A stretch of DNA of 53,977 bases, taken from positions 1 through 53,977 of the forward strand of contig JAGKSW010000084.1 in assembly GCA_018993265.1 (NCBI GenBank). Direction: 5' to 3'. Shown in pieces: positions 14,733 through 23,018 of this stretch; the first letter of the stretch is position 1; every line of letters begins with the position of its first letter. The notes beneath the pieces were generated by a model. It worked only from the letters and a program-made list of their open reading frames with translations, had not been told where the DNA came from and searched no databases. This stretch comes from Nostoc sp. TH1S01. GTDB lineage: Bacteria > Cyanobacteriota > Cyanobacteriia > Cyanobacteriales > Nostocaceae. A program made the position numbers and the translations under genes.

Positions 14733-16958
14733 GTGATTAGTGGAATATTACAATACCTGCGAACTGCATTAAGACAAAATCAAGATAATCGTGACACCTT
14801 GGTCAAAATTCACTGGTGGCGAATGGTTGTGGTGACTAGCGTGGGAGTCACAGCTTTAGTATGGGGAATGCGGGAATTGAAATGGTTGCAATCTTGGGAA
14901 TTAAAAGCCTATGACCAAATGTTGCGATCGCGTCCTTCAGAACCACCCGATCCTCGACTGTTACTAGTTACAATTACAGAAGAAGATTTGGCAAAATTTA
15001 AATGGCCGTTATCTGATGCCACAATCAATCAGTTATTATCAAAACTTGAGTCTTATCAACCCCGTGTGATTGGACTGAATATTTATCGACCAGATCAAAA
15101 AAATCTTGCTGCTGGAATTTCTAATAAAAATAATCTCATTACCACTTGTTTGTTAAGCAGCACAGGTAGATCAGAAACTCCGCCACCGCCAAATTTTCCT
15201 ATAGATAATGTTGGTTATAACGATTTACTTTCTGATAACGAAGAAGACCAAATTCTTCGCCGGAGTTTATTATTTGCCGAACCTACAAATAGTAGTAAAT
15301 GTGCAACGCAATTTTCTTTTGCAGGGTTAATTGCTATTAGTTATTTAGAAAAGCAAGGTATAAATGTAGATTTTACAGAAAAACATAATTTTCATCTTGG
15401 CAAAATAACTTTTTCTACTCTGAGTGCTAATTCTGGTAGCTATATTAAGTTAGATGCGGCTGGTTATCAAATATTATTAAATTATCGCCATCCCGATCGC
15501 CTGGTTCAAGCAGTTACTCTCACACAAGTCCTCAACAATCAAGTTAATCCCAACTGGGTCAAAGATAAGTTAGTAATTATTGGCACTACCGCCGCTAGTG
15601 TTCATCCTGGGGTATATACTCCCTACAGTGCTTCCCCCAATCAGCCAGCGAGAACATCGACTGTATTTATTCATGCACAGGTAGCCAGCCAAATCCTCAG
15701 TACAGTTTTGGATGGTAGACCATTATTTTGGTACTGGCCTGATTGGCTAGAACTAGCATGGGTGTTAGGTTGGTCTTTATTGGGTAGCATTTTAGGCTGG
15801 CGGTGGAGACATCCACTAGTGCTGCTGGTTGTGGGAGGTGCAGTCCTGGCTGGTTTGTTCGGAATTTGTGCTGGTTTGTTTTTGCAAGCTGGTTGGATAC
15901 CGCTGATTCCTCCGGCGATGGCCTTCGTTTTTAGTAGCGTGGGGATGCTGGTTTACACAACGTACCACACACAACAGCAAACCAAATTAATTATTCAACA
16001 AGTTGAAAAACAACAAGAAGCGATCGCTCAATTAAGTATTCTGTTAAAAGAAACTAGCTCAACCACAGAAGCGATTACAATTCGTGACCAACATACCCAC
16101 GCTGCGGCCAGCATTACACAACCAGAGAAAAGAACTGGTGATTTACTGTTGGGTGGACGCTACCAAATTTCGAGAGTTCTTGGTGCTGGCGGATTTGGTC
16201 GCACTTATTTAGCCAAAGATACTCAACGTCCGGGTAGTCCTACTTGTGTTGTTAAACAATTAATGCCGGCACGCCGAGACCCCACATTTTTGGAAGTCGC
16301 CCGCAGATTATTTAATACTGAAGCCGAAATATTAGAAGCTTTAGGGAAACATCCCCAAATCCCCGCCTTGCTTGCTTATTTTGAAGACCAGCAAGAATTT
16401 TATTTAGTCGAAGAGTACATTGCTGGACATACACTCCATGAAGAATTAACACCTGTACATGGGGCAAAAAATGAAAGTTTTGTGATTGAAATGCTCAAAG
16501 GTGTGTTAGAAGTTTTAGCATTTGTCCATGAGCATCGAGTAATTCACCGAGACATTAAACCCCAGAATATTATTAGAAGCAATCTAGATAGCCGCTTAGT
16601 TTTAATTGATTTTGGTGCAGTTAAGTTGATGCAACCACCAACTAGTGAACAAACAGAATTAGCCACAGTTGCTATTGGGACAAGGGGCTATGCACCACCA
16701 GAACAATTTGCCGGACATCCGCGATTATCTAGTGATATTTATGCTTTGGGGATGATGGGCATTCAAGCAATTACTGGTATCTTACCCCAAGAATTACAAC
16801 CAGACCCAGATACAGGCAATATTATGTGGCAACCAACAACCCAAATCAGTGACGAACTCAGAATAATTTTAGATAAAATGGTACGCTATCATTTTAGCGA
16901 TCGCTATCAATCAGCCACCGCCGTCCTCCAAGATTTAAATCAAATCACCGATAAATAA
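14733..16958 (+). CDS. CHASE2-domain transmembrane Ser/Thr protein kinase
   Basis: 741-residue sensor kinase. The first membrane helix is about residues 28-46. A CHASE2 sensory domain (about 50-320; ELKAYDQMLRSRP and WVKDKLVIIGTTAASVHPGV are typical) faces outside, and three closely spaced helices follow at about 333-409. A short coiled-coil linker leads to a PknB-type kinase domain at about 472-735, with the P-loop GAGGFGRTYLAK, catalytic HRDIKPQN near residue 606, DFGAVK near 625, and the activation segment GTRGYAPPEQFAG. All essential kinase residues are present. CHASE2 ligands are unknown. The chosen start is GTG at 14733, just before the first helix. Confidence 0.92.
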   Translation: MISGILQYLRTALRQNQDNRDTLVKIHWWRMVVVTSVGVTALVWGMRELKWLQSWELKAYDQMLRSRPSEPPDPRLLLVTITEEDLAKFKWPLSDATINQLLSKLESYQPRVIGLNIYRPDQKNLAAGISNKNNLITTCLLSSTGRSETPPPPNFPIDNVGYNDLLSDNEEDQILRRSLLFAEPTNSSKCATQFSFAGLIAISYLEKQGINVDFTEKHNFHLGKITFSTLSANSGSYIKLDAAGYQILLNYRHPDRLVQAVTLTQVLNNQVNPNWVKDKLVIIGTTAASVHPGVYTPYSASPNQPARTSTVFIHAQVASQILSTVLDGRPLFWYWPDWLELAWVLGWSLLGSILGWRWRHPLVLLVVGGAVLAGLFGICAGLFLQAGWIPLIPPAMAFVFSSVGMLVYTTYHTQQQTKLIIQQVEKQQEAIAQLSILLKETSSTTEAITIRDQHTHAAASITQPEKRTGDLLLGGRYQISRVLGAGGFGRTYLAKDTQRPGSPTCVVKQLMPARRDPTFLEVARRLFNTEAEILEALGKHPQIPALLAYFEDQQEFYLVEEYIAGHTLHEELTPVHGAKNESFVIEMLKGVLEVLAFVHEHRVIHRDIKPQNIIRSNLDSRLVLIDFGAVKLMQPPTSEQTELATVAIGTRGYAPPEQFAGHPRLSSDIYALGMMGIQAITGILPQELQPDPDTGNIMWQPTTQISDELRIILDKMVRYHFSDRYQSATAVLQDLNQITDK

Positions 16959-17066
16959 CTTTCTTTACCTCTCTGCGTCTTTGCGCCTCTGCGTGAGACA
17001 AAAAATCTTGTTTCCCCACCTTATTTTTGAATTAATATTATTTGGTTATATCTAAATTAATTCAAT
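16959..17066. repeat. Intergenic copy of a common cyanobacterial low-information repeat
   Basis: Contains CTCTGCGTCTTTGCGCCTCT followed by GCGTGAG. I recall this phrase as recurring between genes in Nostocales, as I do the CCGCGTCCATCTGCGTTTAT phrase at 20106-20125. Nothing coding is visible. Confidence 0.4.
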
Positions 17067-18104
17067 ATGACCCCAGAAAAAGAAACTAAAATAGCAGGTA
17101 TATACGAAGTATGTATTGGTGTTCCAGACCCAATTTTCGCCATTCAATATTGGGAACAATTTGGTTATCGAATTGGACAAATTGGTCAATTACCTGCGGC
17201 GACAGCCTATCAATTATATGGGGTAAATTCTAGCTTACGTTCCATTCGCCTATATCATCAAAACGCAGATCATGGGTTGATTAGGTTGATGGTTTGGCAA
17301 AATCCCACTAATCAAGGCTTGGGTTTAGTATCAATGAAAACCAAGGGAAATCGTTGGGCAACTACCCTCACCTCTGATATTTTAACTATTTTAAATCATG
17401 CTGAAGAAGCCAAAACCGCTGGCTTCTCAGTTCGATACAGCATTCCCTACTGGGAAGTTATTTACAATAAAGAACGCAAAAGCCGTCCTTTTATCGACCA
17501 AACAGTAGGGGTGCGAGAAATGTTACTACTGCAACCCTTAACTCGGCAAGTTTTATTTCAACGATTTGGTTATACCATACCCAATTACGGACATATCAAC
17601 GAAGCATCTGTATTTCAAACCAGCCAGTTTACCCACATGGGGATTATTGTTCAAGACGATAGCAAAACTAGCCTGAAGTTTTATGAGGAAATTTTAGGTT
17701 TGTTGCGAGTGCGAGATGATGTGGAAACTAGCTATGAGTCTTCACCCGCAGGTCGAGATTTATTTGACCTCAAACCAGGAGAAAAATTTATCGTCACCAC
17801 TTTTGATGATCCCCGTTCTTCTCAAACTGACATGATGGCGGCGCGGAGTGGGAGGCTTTACGTGATTCGCTTTCCGGAAGCCATAAATTTAGAATCGCGG
17901 TTTGAAGCAGCGCAACCAGGAAGTTTAGGGATGTCGCTGTATACTTACCGTGTGCGGAGAATAGAAGAATATTGCGATCGCATCAAGTCCAGTCAGGTGC
18001 TAAATTTTACTAACATCATCGAAAATGAATTTCGGGAAAAGAGTTTCTCTTTCACCGCACCAGATGGCTATTTCTGGAACTTGGTAGAAAGTGGTTTTAA
18101 CTAG
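17067..18104 (+). CDS. VOC-superfamily (glyoxalase-like) two-domain protein
   Basis: 345 residues with two vicinal-oxygen-chelate modules: IYEVCIGVPDPIFAIQYWEQ at the N-terminus, and FTHMGIIVQDDSKTSLKFYE at about residue 187, starting the second. FTAPDGYFWNLVE closes the fold. Members include glyoxalases, dioxygenases and bleomycin-resistance proteins. His in FTHMGI and Glu in FWNLVE are plausible metal ligands in the second domain, while the first lacks an obvious His at the matching position and may be structural. Substrate unknown. Its 3' end overlaps that of the convergent methyltransferase by 8 nt. Confidence 0.82.
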   Translation: MTPEKETKIAGIYEVCIGVPDPIFAIQYWEQFGYRIGQIGQLPAATAYQLYGVNSSLRSIRLYHQNADHGLIRLMVWQNPTNQGLGLVSMKTKGNRWATTLTSDILTILNHAEEAKTAGFSVRYSIPYWEVIYNKERKSRPFIDQTVGVREMLLLQPLTRQVLFQRFGYTIPNYGHINEASVFQTSQFTHMGIIVQDDSKTSLKFYEEILGLLRVRDDVETSYESSPAGRDLFDLKPGEKFIVTTFDDPRSSQTDMMAARSGRLYVIRFPEAINLESRFEAAQPGSLGMSLYTYRVRRIEEYCDRIKSSQVLNFTNIIENEFREKSFSFTAPDGYFWNLVESGFN

Positions 18105-18858
18105 AAACCTGTTTTTCAAAAATCATCAAATGCTGCTGGGGTAATAAGTTTTTCGTTTCGCGCCAAACTAAACCAACAGCTTGCATTTCTTTCCGCACCT
18201 GTTGTTGTGTCATCTTGTGGAGACGTTTAATCATAATTAAAGGATTTTCCCCTCGGTACTCTACTAGTACTACCCTACCCCCTGGTTTGAGTCCTTTGAC
18301 AATTCCTTGCATAACTTCGTAGGGATATTCAAATTCATGATAAGCATCCACCATTAACGCCAAGTCAACACTTGCATCAGGAAGGTTGGGGTTATTAATG
18401 GTTGCTAAAATCGGCTCAACGTTATTAATCTTTTTATCTTGTTTGGCATTTTTAATAATATCTAGCATTTCTGGCTGGATATCTACAGCCAACACCTTTC
18501 CTTGAGGTAATAAAGGTGCAATTAAAAAACTCAGATAACCTGTACCAGCACCAATATCTGCAACGACATCATTGGGTTTTAAATCAAGCGCGCCGACTAT
18601 CTTACTTGGCTGTTCTTCTAACTCGCGGCTAGGACGTTCTAGCCAGCCTGCGCCTGTATGTCCCATCACTTTGGCAATTTCTCGTCCCATATAAAATTTA
18701 CCAATACCATCGGGACTATGATTAACTTTCTGTTCGTAAATTGTCGTAGAAGAAACATTTGTAATTTCTGGTTTAGTAGGATTCAGCAACCAGAAACCTG
18801 CAATTATCAAAATAATGGCGACTAAAGGTAAAAAAATAAACTTACGAATTTGATTCAT
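18097..18858 (-). CDS. Membrane-anchored class I SAM-dependent methyltransferase
   Basis: 253 residues from ATG 18858 (TTG 18864 is the alternative). An N-terminal membrane anchor or signal (FIFLPLVAIILIIAGFWLL) is followed by a class I methyltransferase fold: motif I VVADIGAGTGYLSFLIA, acidic VLAVDIQPEM, motif IV VDLALMVDAYHEF, and KPGGRVVLVEYRG. The conserved YMGREIAKVMGHTGAGWLER segment before the fold is, as I recall, shared with a family of predicted exported or periplasm-facing methyltransferases. A methyltransferase anchored toward the periplasm is unusual, because SAM is cytoplasmic; the topology could instead place the domain inside. Substrate unknown. Confidence 0.85.
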   Translation of the reverse strand: MNQIRKFIFLPLVAIILIIAGFWLLNPTKPEITNVSSTTIYEQKVNHSPDGIGKFYMGREIAKVMGHTGAGWLERPSRELEEQPSKIVGALDLKPNDVVADIGAGTGYLSFLIAPLLPQGKVLAVDIQPEMLDIIKNAKQDKKINNVEPILATINNPNLPDASVDLALMVDAYHEFEYPYEVMQGIVKGLKPGGRVVLVEYRGENPLIMIKRLHKMTQQQVRKEMQAVGLVWRETKNLLPQQHLMIFEKQVSS

Positions 18859-19105
18859 TGCCAAAAAATATCCAACTTGTTTAGATTATGCAAACTCTAG
18901 GTGTTCTTCTAAAACTACAATATCAGCTTCAGTCTACGCTTTGCTTGTATCTGACAGATACAACTTGCAAGTAACCTTATTTTTATACAAATAAATAAAA
19001 TCACAAAGTTTGAATTTAGTGGCGCATTCCACAAACACCCTCTAAAATCAGACTCAATCTTTATGTTGCCATCAATTATTGCTATTAAATAGCAGAAATT
19101 TTGCT

Positions 19106-19987
19106 ATGCAAAAAATAAATAAATCTATATTTTTAACTTTGACTACTGTTGGCTTATCAGTAGGTTATTCTAGTTTATTTGCGACTGAAAATCATCTTCA
19201 GCAAGCAGCGAACTTGCTAAAGCAATTATTGGCACAGTCTCAAACCATTCCTGCTGTCCATGAATATTTAGAAAAAAATAAACTAGAAAGTTACAATTTT
19301 TTAAAAAAGCAACTAGATACATCTATTCAAGATGCTAAAAAGCCAACTCAAGATAAAGTTATCAATAATCTTTGGCCATTATCAACCACTAACCCAAAAA
19401 TTAAAACCAGAGAACGCGACGGTAAAACAGAATTTTTGATGGTGAGTTGGCAGTATACATCAAAGCCGAGTACAGATTGGCCTATCGGGACAAAAGAAAT
19501 CAGCCGTCAAACTTGGTTAACAGCATTTCCCCAAATGCAAGAATTTTGTCAAAACTGTAAAGGTACAGGCATTAATTTGCCAGGAAATGTGATGCTGGCG
19601 CTGAGATTGCAACAGTATTTAGGTTTAGTTTTAAATAAATACGCTAATAAAACTCACTTTGTAGAAATGTGGGTAAAAGCAGAAGACTTAAGCAGACCAT
19701 GTATTGACCCCGAAATTAATGATTCGACTTGCAAAGTTTTGCCTGTCCCTGTACCTGAAAGTAATTCTATTCTGCACAAAATATATAAAAACTCTTACGA
19801 AAATCAAGAAAAAGAATATTATCCTTGGACTGGTTTGGGTTATACCTATGATTGGGGAAATCCTCAAAAACCTCATGTTGGTGCTAGTGAGTTTCTCATC
19901 AATGGCACTCAGGAAAAACCCATCACAGTAGAAGTTGTTGCTGTGAAAGAAACTTTAGAATACTGTAATAATAAGTATTTAAAATAA
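19106..19987 (+). CDS. Secreted protein of unknown function
   Basis: 293 residues from ATG 19106 (TTG 19079 would add nine residues before a clear signal peptide). The signal peptide MQKINKSIFLTLTTVGLSVG is followed by a mature protein with no family I recognise. Visible features are a helical N-terminal part with AANLLKQLLAQSQ and LESYNFLKKQLDTS, a central CQNCKGTGINLPGN with a C-x-x-C pair, further Cys in SRPCIDPEINDSTC and a last one in EYCNNKYLK, suggesting periplasmic disulfides, and a Trp/Tyr-rich end (YYPWTGLGYTYDWGNP). The final EFLINGTQEKPITVEVVAV may be a beta strand pair. It stands alone between the methyltransferase and a MITE-like repeat. Confidence 0.75.
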   Translation: MQKINKSIFLTLTTVGLSVGYSSLFATENHLQQAANLLKQLLAQSQTIPAVHEYLEKNKLESYNFLKKQLDTSIQDAKKPTQDKVINNLWPLSTTNPKIKTRERDGKTEFLMVSWQYTSKPSTDWPIGTKEISRQTWLTAFPQMQEFCQNCKGTGINLPGNVMLALRLQQYLGLVLNKYANKTHFVEMWVKAEDLSRPCIDPEINDSTCKVLPVPVPESNSILHKIYKNSYENQEKEYYPWTGLGYTYDWGNPQKPHVGASEFLINGTQEKPITVEVVAVKETLEYCNNKYLK

Positions 19988-20059
19988 GGAAATTTTGAGC
20001 AAGTAATACCAATCCAAATAATGTAAGACTTAGAGACGATTTATAAAGTAAATCTTAAG

Positions 20060-20180
20060 TAGTAGACTGACACAGCTAATTTAGTGCAATAACCAAAGTT
20101 CTATCCGCGTCCATCTGCGTTTATCTGCGGTTAATTTTATCCAAACTCTAATGCACTATTTTAGTCGTGTCAGTCCACTA
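20060..20180. mobile_element. MITE-like element with 29-bp imperfect terminal inverted repeats
   Basis: The 29-nt end at 20060-20088 and the reverse complement of 20152-20180 match at 24 of 29 positions (both contain GACTGACAC and end AGTGCA). The 63-nt core carries the CCGCGTCCATCTGCGTTTAT phrase and no open frame. Size and termini suit a non-autonomous element; no transposase was found in the window. Confidence 0.6.
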
Positions 20181-20280
20181 CGAGAATTTTTATTTTTAAT
20201 TTAATAACCTCTTATACCAATTCACTAAAATTCTGATACAGATCCAAACCCAGAAACCCTTATCAAATCAGGATTTATCA

Positions 20281-20308
20281 ATTGCGAATTGCGAATTGCG
20301 AATTGTGA
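20281..20308. repeat. Heptamer tandem repeat ATTGCGA
   Basis: Three perfect units ATTGCGA and one ATTGTGA in tandem, an STRR-type repeat in the 469-nt gene-free stretch 19988-20456. Apart from this and the MITE at 20060-20180, nothing else was seen there. Confidence 0.75.
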
Positions 20309-20456
20309 ATTGGTATTAGTATTGAACTTTAGTTTTAGGTGACTGGAGAAGCCAACAGTACAGAAGAAGATTAACTTAAAAGTTCATAAATAAAAGAATA
20401 ACTGGTACAAAACTATGTACCAGTTTCATAAATAGTATGGAAGTTGGAGAATTTAA

Positions 20457-22088
20457 TTATTCGGCTTCTGAAAATGTTTGTACCTTACCATCAGGACTGA
20501 AAACCACCCGAATTCTGATATTTTGACCTGATTTATTACCAGAAACAAAAGGCTTACCAATTGCTGGTATTCCTGTATTATCAATAAATTCTCTGGCTGG
20601 CTTGTTCAGTGGTAAAATTCGTGCAATAGAACCATCCACATCTACAGTCAAGCTGTATTCTAATGTTTGTGTCAAGCCAGCTGGCGGTTGCCAACGCTTC
20701 TGAAAGAAACTTCTAGCTTCTGCTATTTGGGTGGTATCAAATATTGTGCTGTTGGTAGCCACATTGGGCGGTGTAGCAGCTTGAGGAGCATCACCCAACC
20801 TATCAACAAATGGATTATTATCTGCTGCTGGAGATGGGAGAGAAGAAGTAATTTTTTCTCCTAGTTGTTGGTTGGTTGGTGAGTACCCTTGAGGAAGATT
20901 GTTGCTGCGAATTTCATTGGGTATAGTAGCCAATGGAGGCGGAACGGTTTGGATATTAGTAGATGACAAATTATCCGTTCCCGAAGATAAACGTGGAGGT
21001 AGACTCCGCCTTTGCGGTAAAGCAATTTCACCCTTAGTAATTGGTTGTGCAGGGTTGAGATTGAGATTTGGGTTAAGCGCAATTTGTTGACCAGAAGTTG
21101 TTGTGGATGCAGTACTTGGTGAATTTTTCTTGGCGCTGATTGCTGCTTGCGGGACGTTCAGAACACTTTTGGAAGATGCTGGTGGTAAACCAAGGGAAGT
21201 TTGGGAGTTAGCCGAGGAAATACTAGCACCAGGAGATATTACAGGTTGTGTCGGCAAACGAGAAGTCGGCAGGGGAAGAGTTGAGTCAATAGGTGGTATC
21301 GATGATAAATTATCTGGAGGTGCCAGTCCAGGTAAGGGTGTATTCAAGTTAGCTGATGGGGTAGGTGCTAAAGCCACATCAGATTCACTAGAAGTAGTTT
21401 TATTGGCTGTTGTTGGCTGATTTTTTCGATAATGATTGGCGTACTGTAAAGTTATCGGCAATAAACCAACACTTAAAACTAAAACTGCGGCTACAGATGC
21501 CCAAGCTGGGAAACGGAGAACAGAATTATTAGTACTTAAAGATGGTAACGCCATCACATCAGCTGAGTATTCATCTAAGGCTGAGGCTAAATCAAAAAGT
21601 TGCAACAGACTTAGCTGAATAAGAGGGCTAGATGCTTGACTAGCCAGCGAACCAAGATGCAATTTGTGAGTTAAAGAACTACCTGGTTCTAAATATATTT
21701 TGCTTTTGGGGATATCTGATGCGAAGGATTTTAAAGTCTGTGTAGATAAAGAAGATTGGTGAATGTCACTCAACTCGGAATTATTAGATATTTGAGCTGA
21801 GTCTTGAAAGCCAGAAAAACCAATCGAAAAACTTTCTGGGGACTGTTGGAGGAATTCTTGCACATAGCTAGTGACGGCATCACACAAAGCTTCGAGTTGG
21901 TCGCGATCGCCCCGAATTACAACCCTGCGTTCTTCTGGTAGTCGTGGATCGTCAATGCGTAACTCAAAGCTGAGTTGCTTAATCACAGTTTTCCCCATCC
22001 AACGGGACAAAGGCGAACTTTGTGCCAAAACTTCGAGTGTGCAAGTGGGGGGTGTGTAGCGACGAATGACAGAATTTAATACAGGCAT
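20457..22088 (-). CDS. DUF4335-domain protein with Pro/Ser-rich middle
   Basis: 543 residues from ATG 22088. The N-terminal domain (MPVLNSVIRRYTPPTCTLEV, KQLSFELRIDDPRL, VVIRGDRDQLEALCDAVTSY) matches the cyanobacterial DUF4335 family. A membrane helix follows near residue 195 (WASVAAVLVLSVGLLPITLQY), then a disordered Pro/Ser/Asn-rich stretch of about 200 residues, and a C-terminal globular part (AEARSFFQKRWQPPAGLTQT, LEYSLTVDVDGSIARILPL). An upstream GTG at 22166 would overlap the preceding DUF3038 gene by 53 nt; ATG 22088 begins exactly at the conserved domain. DUF3038 and DUF4335 genes occur as neighbours in cyanobacteria, suggesting joint function, which is unknown. It may span the membrane and work in the periplasm. 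Confidence 0.85.
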   Translation of the reverse strand: MPVLNSVIRRYTPPTCTLEVLAQSSPLSRWMGKTVIKQLSFELRIDDPRLPEERRVVIRGDRDQLEALCDAVTSYVQEFLQQSPESFSIGFSGFQDSAQISNNSELSDIHQSSLSTQTLKSFASDIPKSKIYLEPGSSLTHKLHLGSLASQASSPLIQLSLLQLFDLASALDEYSADVMALPSLSTNNSVLRFPAWASVAAVLVLSVGLLPITLQYANHYRKNQPTTANKTTSSESDVALAPTPSANLNTPLPGLAPPDNLSSIPPIDSTLPLPTSRLPTQPVISPGASISSANSQTSLGLPPASSKSVLNVPQAAISAKKNSPSTASTTTSGQQIALNPNLNLNPAQPITKGEIALPQRRSLPPRLSSGTDNLSSTNIQTVPPPLATIPNEIRSNNLPQGYSPTNQQLGEKITSSLPSPAADNNPFVDRLGDAPQAATPPNVATNSTIFDTTQIAEARSFFQKRWQPPAGLTQTLEYSLTVDVDGSIARILPLNKPAREFIDNTGIPAIGKPFVSGNKSGQNIRIRVVFSPDGKVQTFSEAE

Positions 22089-22113
22089 GGCAGAAACTGC
22101 GAAGGAGACGTTT

Positions 22114-22719
22114 TCAATATTTTGCGGAATGGTCGATGAGTGCGAGCCAGAGACGGCGGTGTCCACCAGGGGCGCTGTAGAATAACAAGTCTACAAGCAA
22201 TTTGAGTGCCAGATGGGTCAATAATTCCGTTGAGATTTGGTCATCCTCTTCCATTCGCTCTTGGTAGGTGTTGCAAAAAGCATCAATGTAATCTCCAAGT
22301 AAAGCAGCCTGATGAGGTTCCCGGTTATTTTCCGCCATTTGCTCTAGTAACCCAACAGCACGACGAATAAGTTCTTGGTGCTGTTTGGCGAGATAGCAGA
22401 TGATTAAAACAAGCGATCGCGCTTCTTCTACATCTAGCTTTTTTCGCCCTCCTTGACCTTTGCGTAGAGGATTCGACTGGCGTAGCCGCCATAAAGCTAC
22501 GCGGTCTGGCACTCTTGACTCTAAATTTAGATTAACTGCCGCTGAGAGCATTGCCTCAGAACCAATCCCAGTTAAGGTTTCTAGCGCCAACAGTACCAAG
22601 TCCAACTGAGTTTTGATATTGTCCCATTGAACTGTGTCTGGGGTTGGAAGCTTAATTAACTCCTCCCACTGAGAATTGGCTGTGGCTGAGTCGGCGGCCG
22701 AGTGCATAACTTTTAGCAT
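22114..22719 (-). CDS. DUF3038-domain protein
   Basis: 201-residue predicted all-helical soluble protein. The segments LDLVLLALETLTGIGSEAML, VPDRVALWRLRQSNPLRKGQ and VEEARSLVLIICYLAKQH identify the cyanobacteria-specific DUF3038 family. Its stop lies 25 nt before the preferred start of the DUF4335 gene on the same strand, so the two are almost certainly one operon. No enzymatic motif is visible; the basic WRLRQSNPLRKGQGGRKK stretch could bind nucleic acid or lipid. The region 22720-23018 upstream holds nothing recognisable. Confidence 0.85.
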   Translation of the reverse strand: MLKVMHSAADSATANSQWEELIKLPTPDTVQWDNIKTQLDLVLLALETLTGIGSEAMLSAAVNLNLESRVPDRVALWRLRQSNPLRKGQGGRKKLDVEEARSLVLIICYLAKQHQELIRRAVGLLEQMAENNREPHQAALLGDYIDAFCNTYQERMEEDDQISTELLTHLALKLLVDLLFYSAPGGHRRLWLALIDHSAKY

Positions 22720-23018
22720 AGGTGATCGGGCTGGTAGGGGCTGGTGCTGTTACCTATTTTGAAACCAGACTCTCTAAGATTTAAGTTGGTTTCCCATAAA
22801 TAATTTGGCTGGAACTAGCTTCTAGCTGGTTGAATTTTGGTAAACAGCAGTTGTCACTGTCTTACTCTACAAGATGAAAATTTATTTTCCATACACTTAG
22901 CAGAGGAGAAAATTATCTACCTTAGTAAAAATCTTCCTGGCTTTAACCGCTGCTTCAGTATGAAGTATAAATCAAGAGGAGAAGAGTTGAATTTTCTTTG
23001 CGGCTTTGCGGAAGCTTT

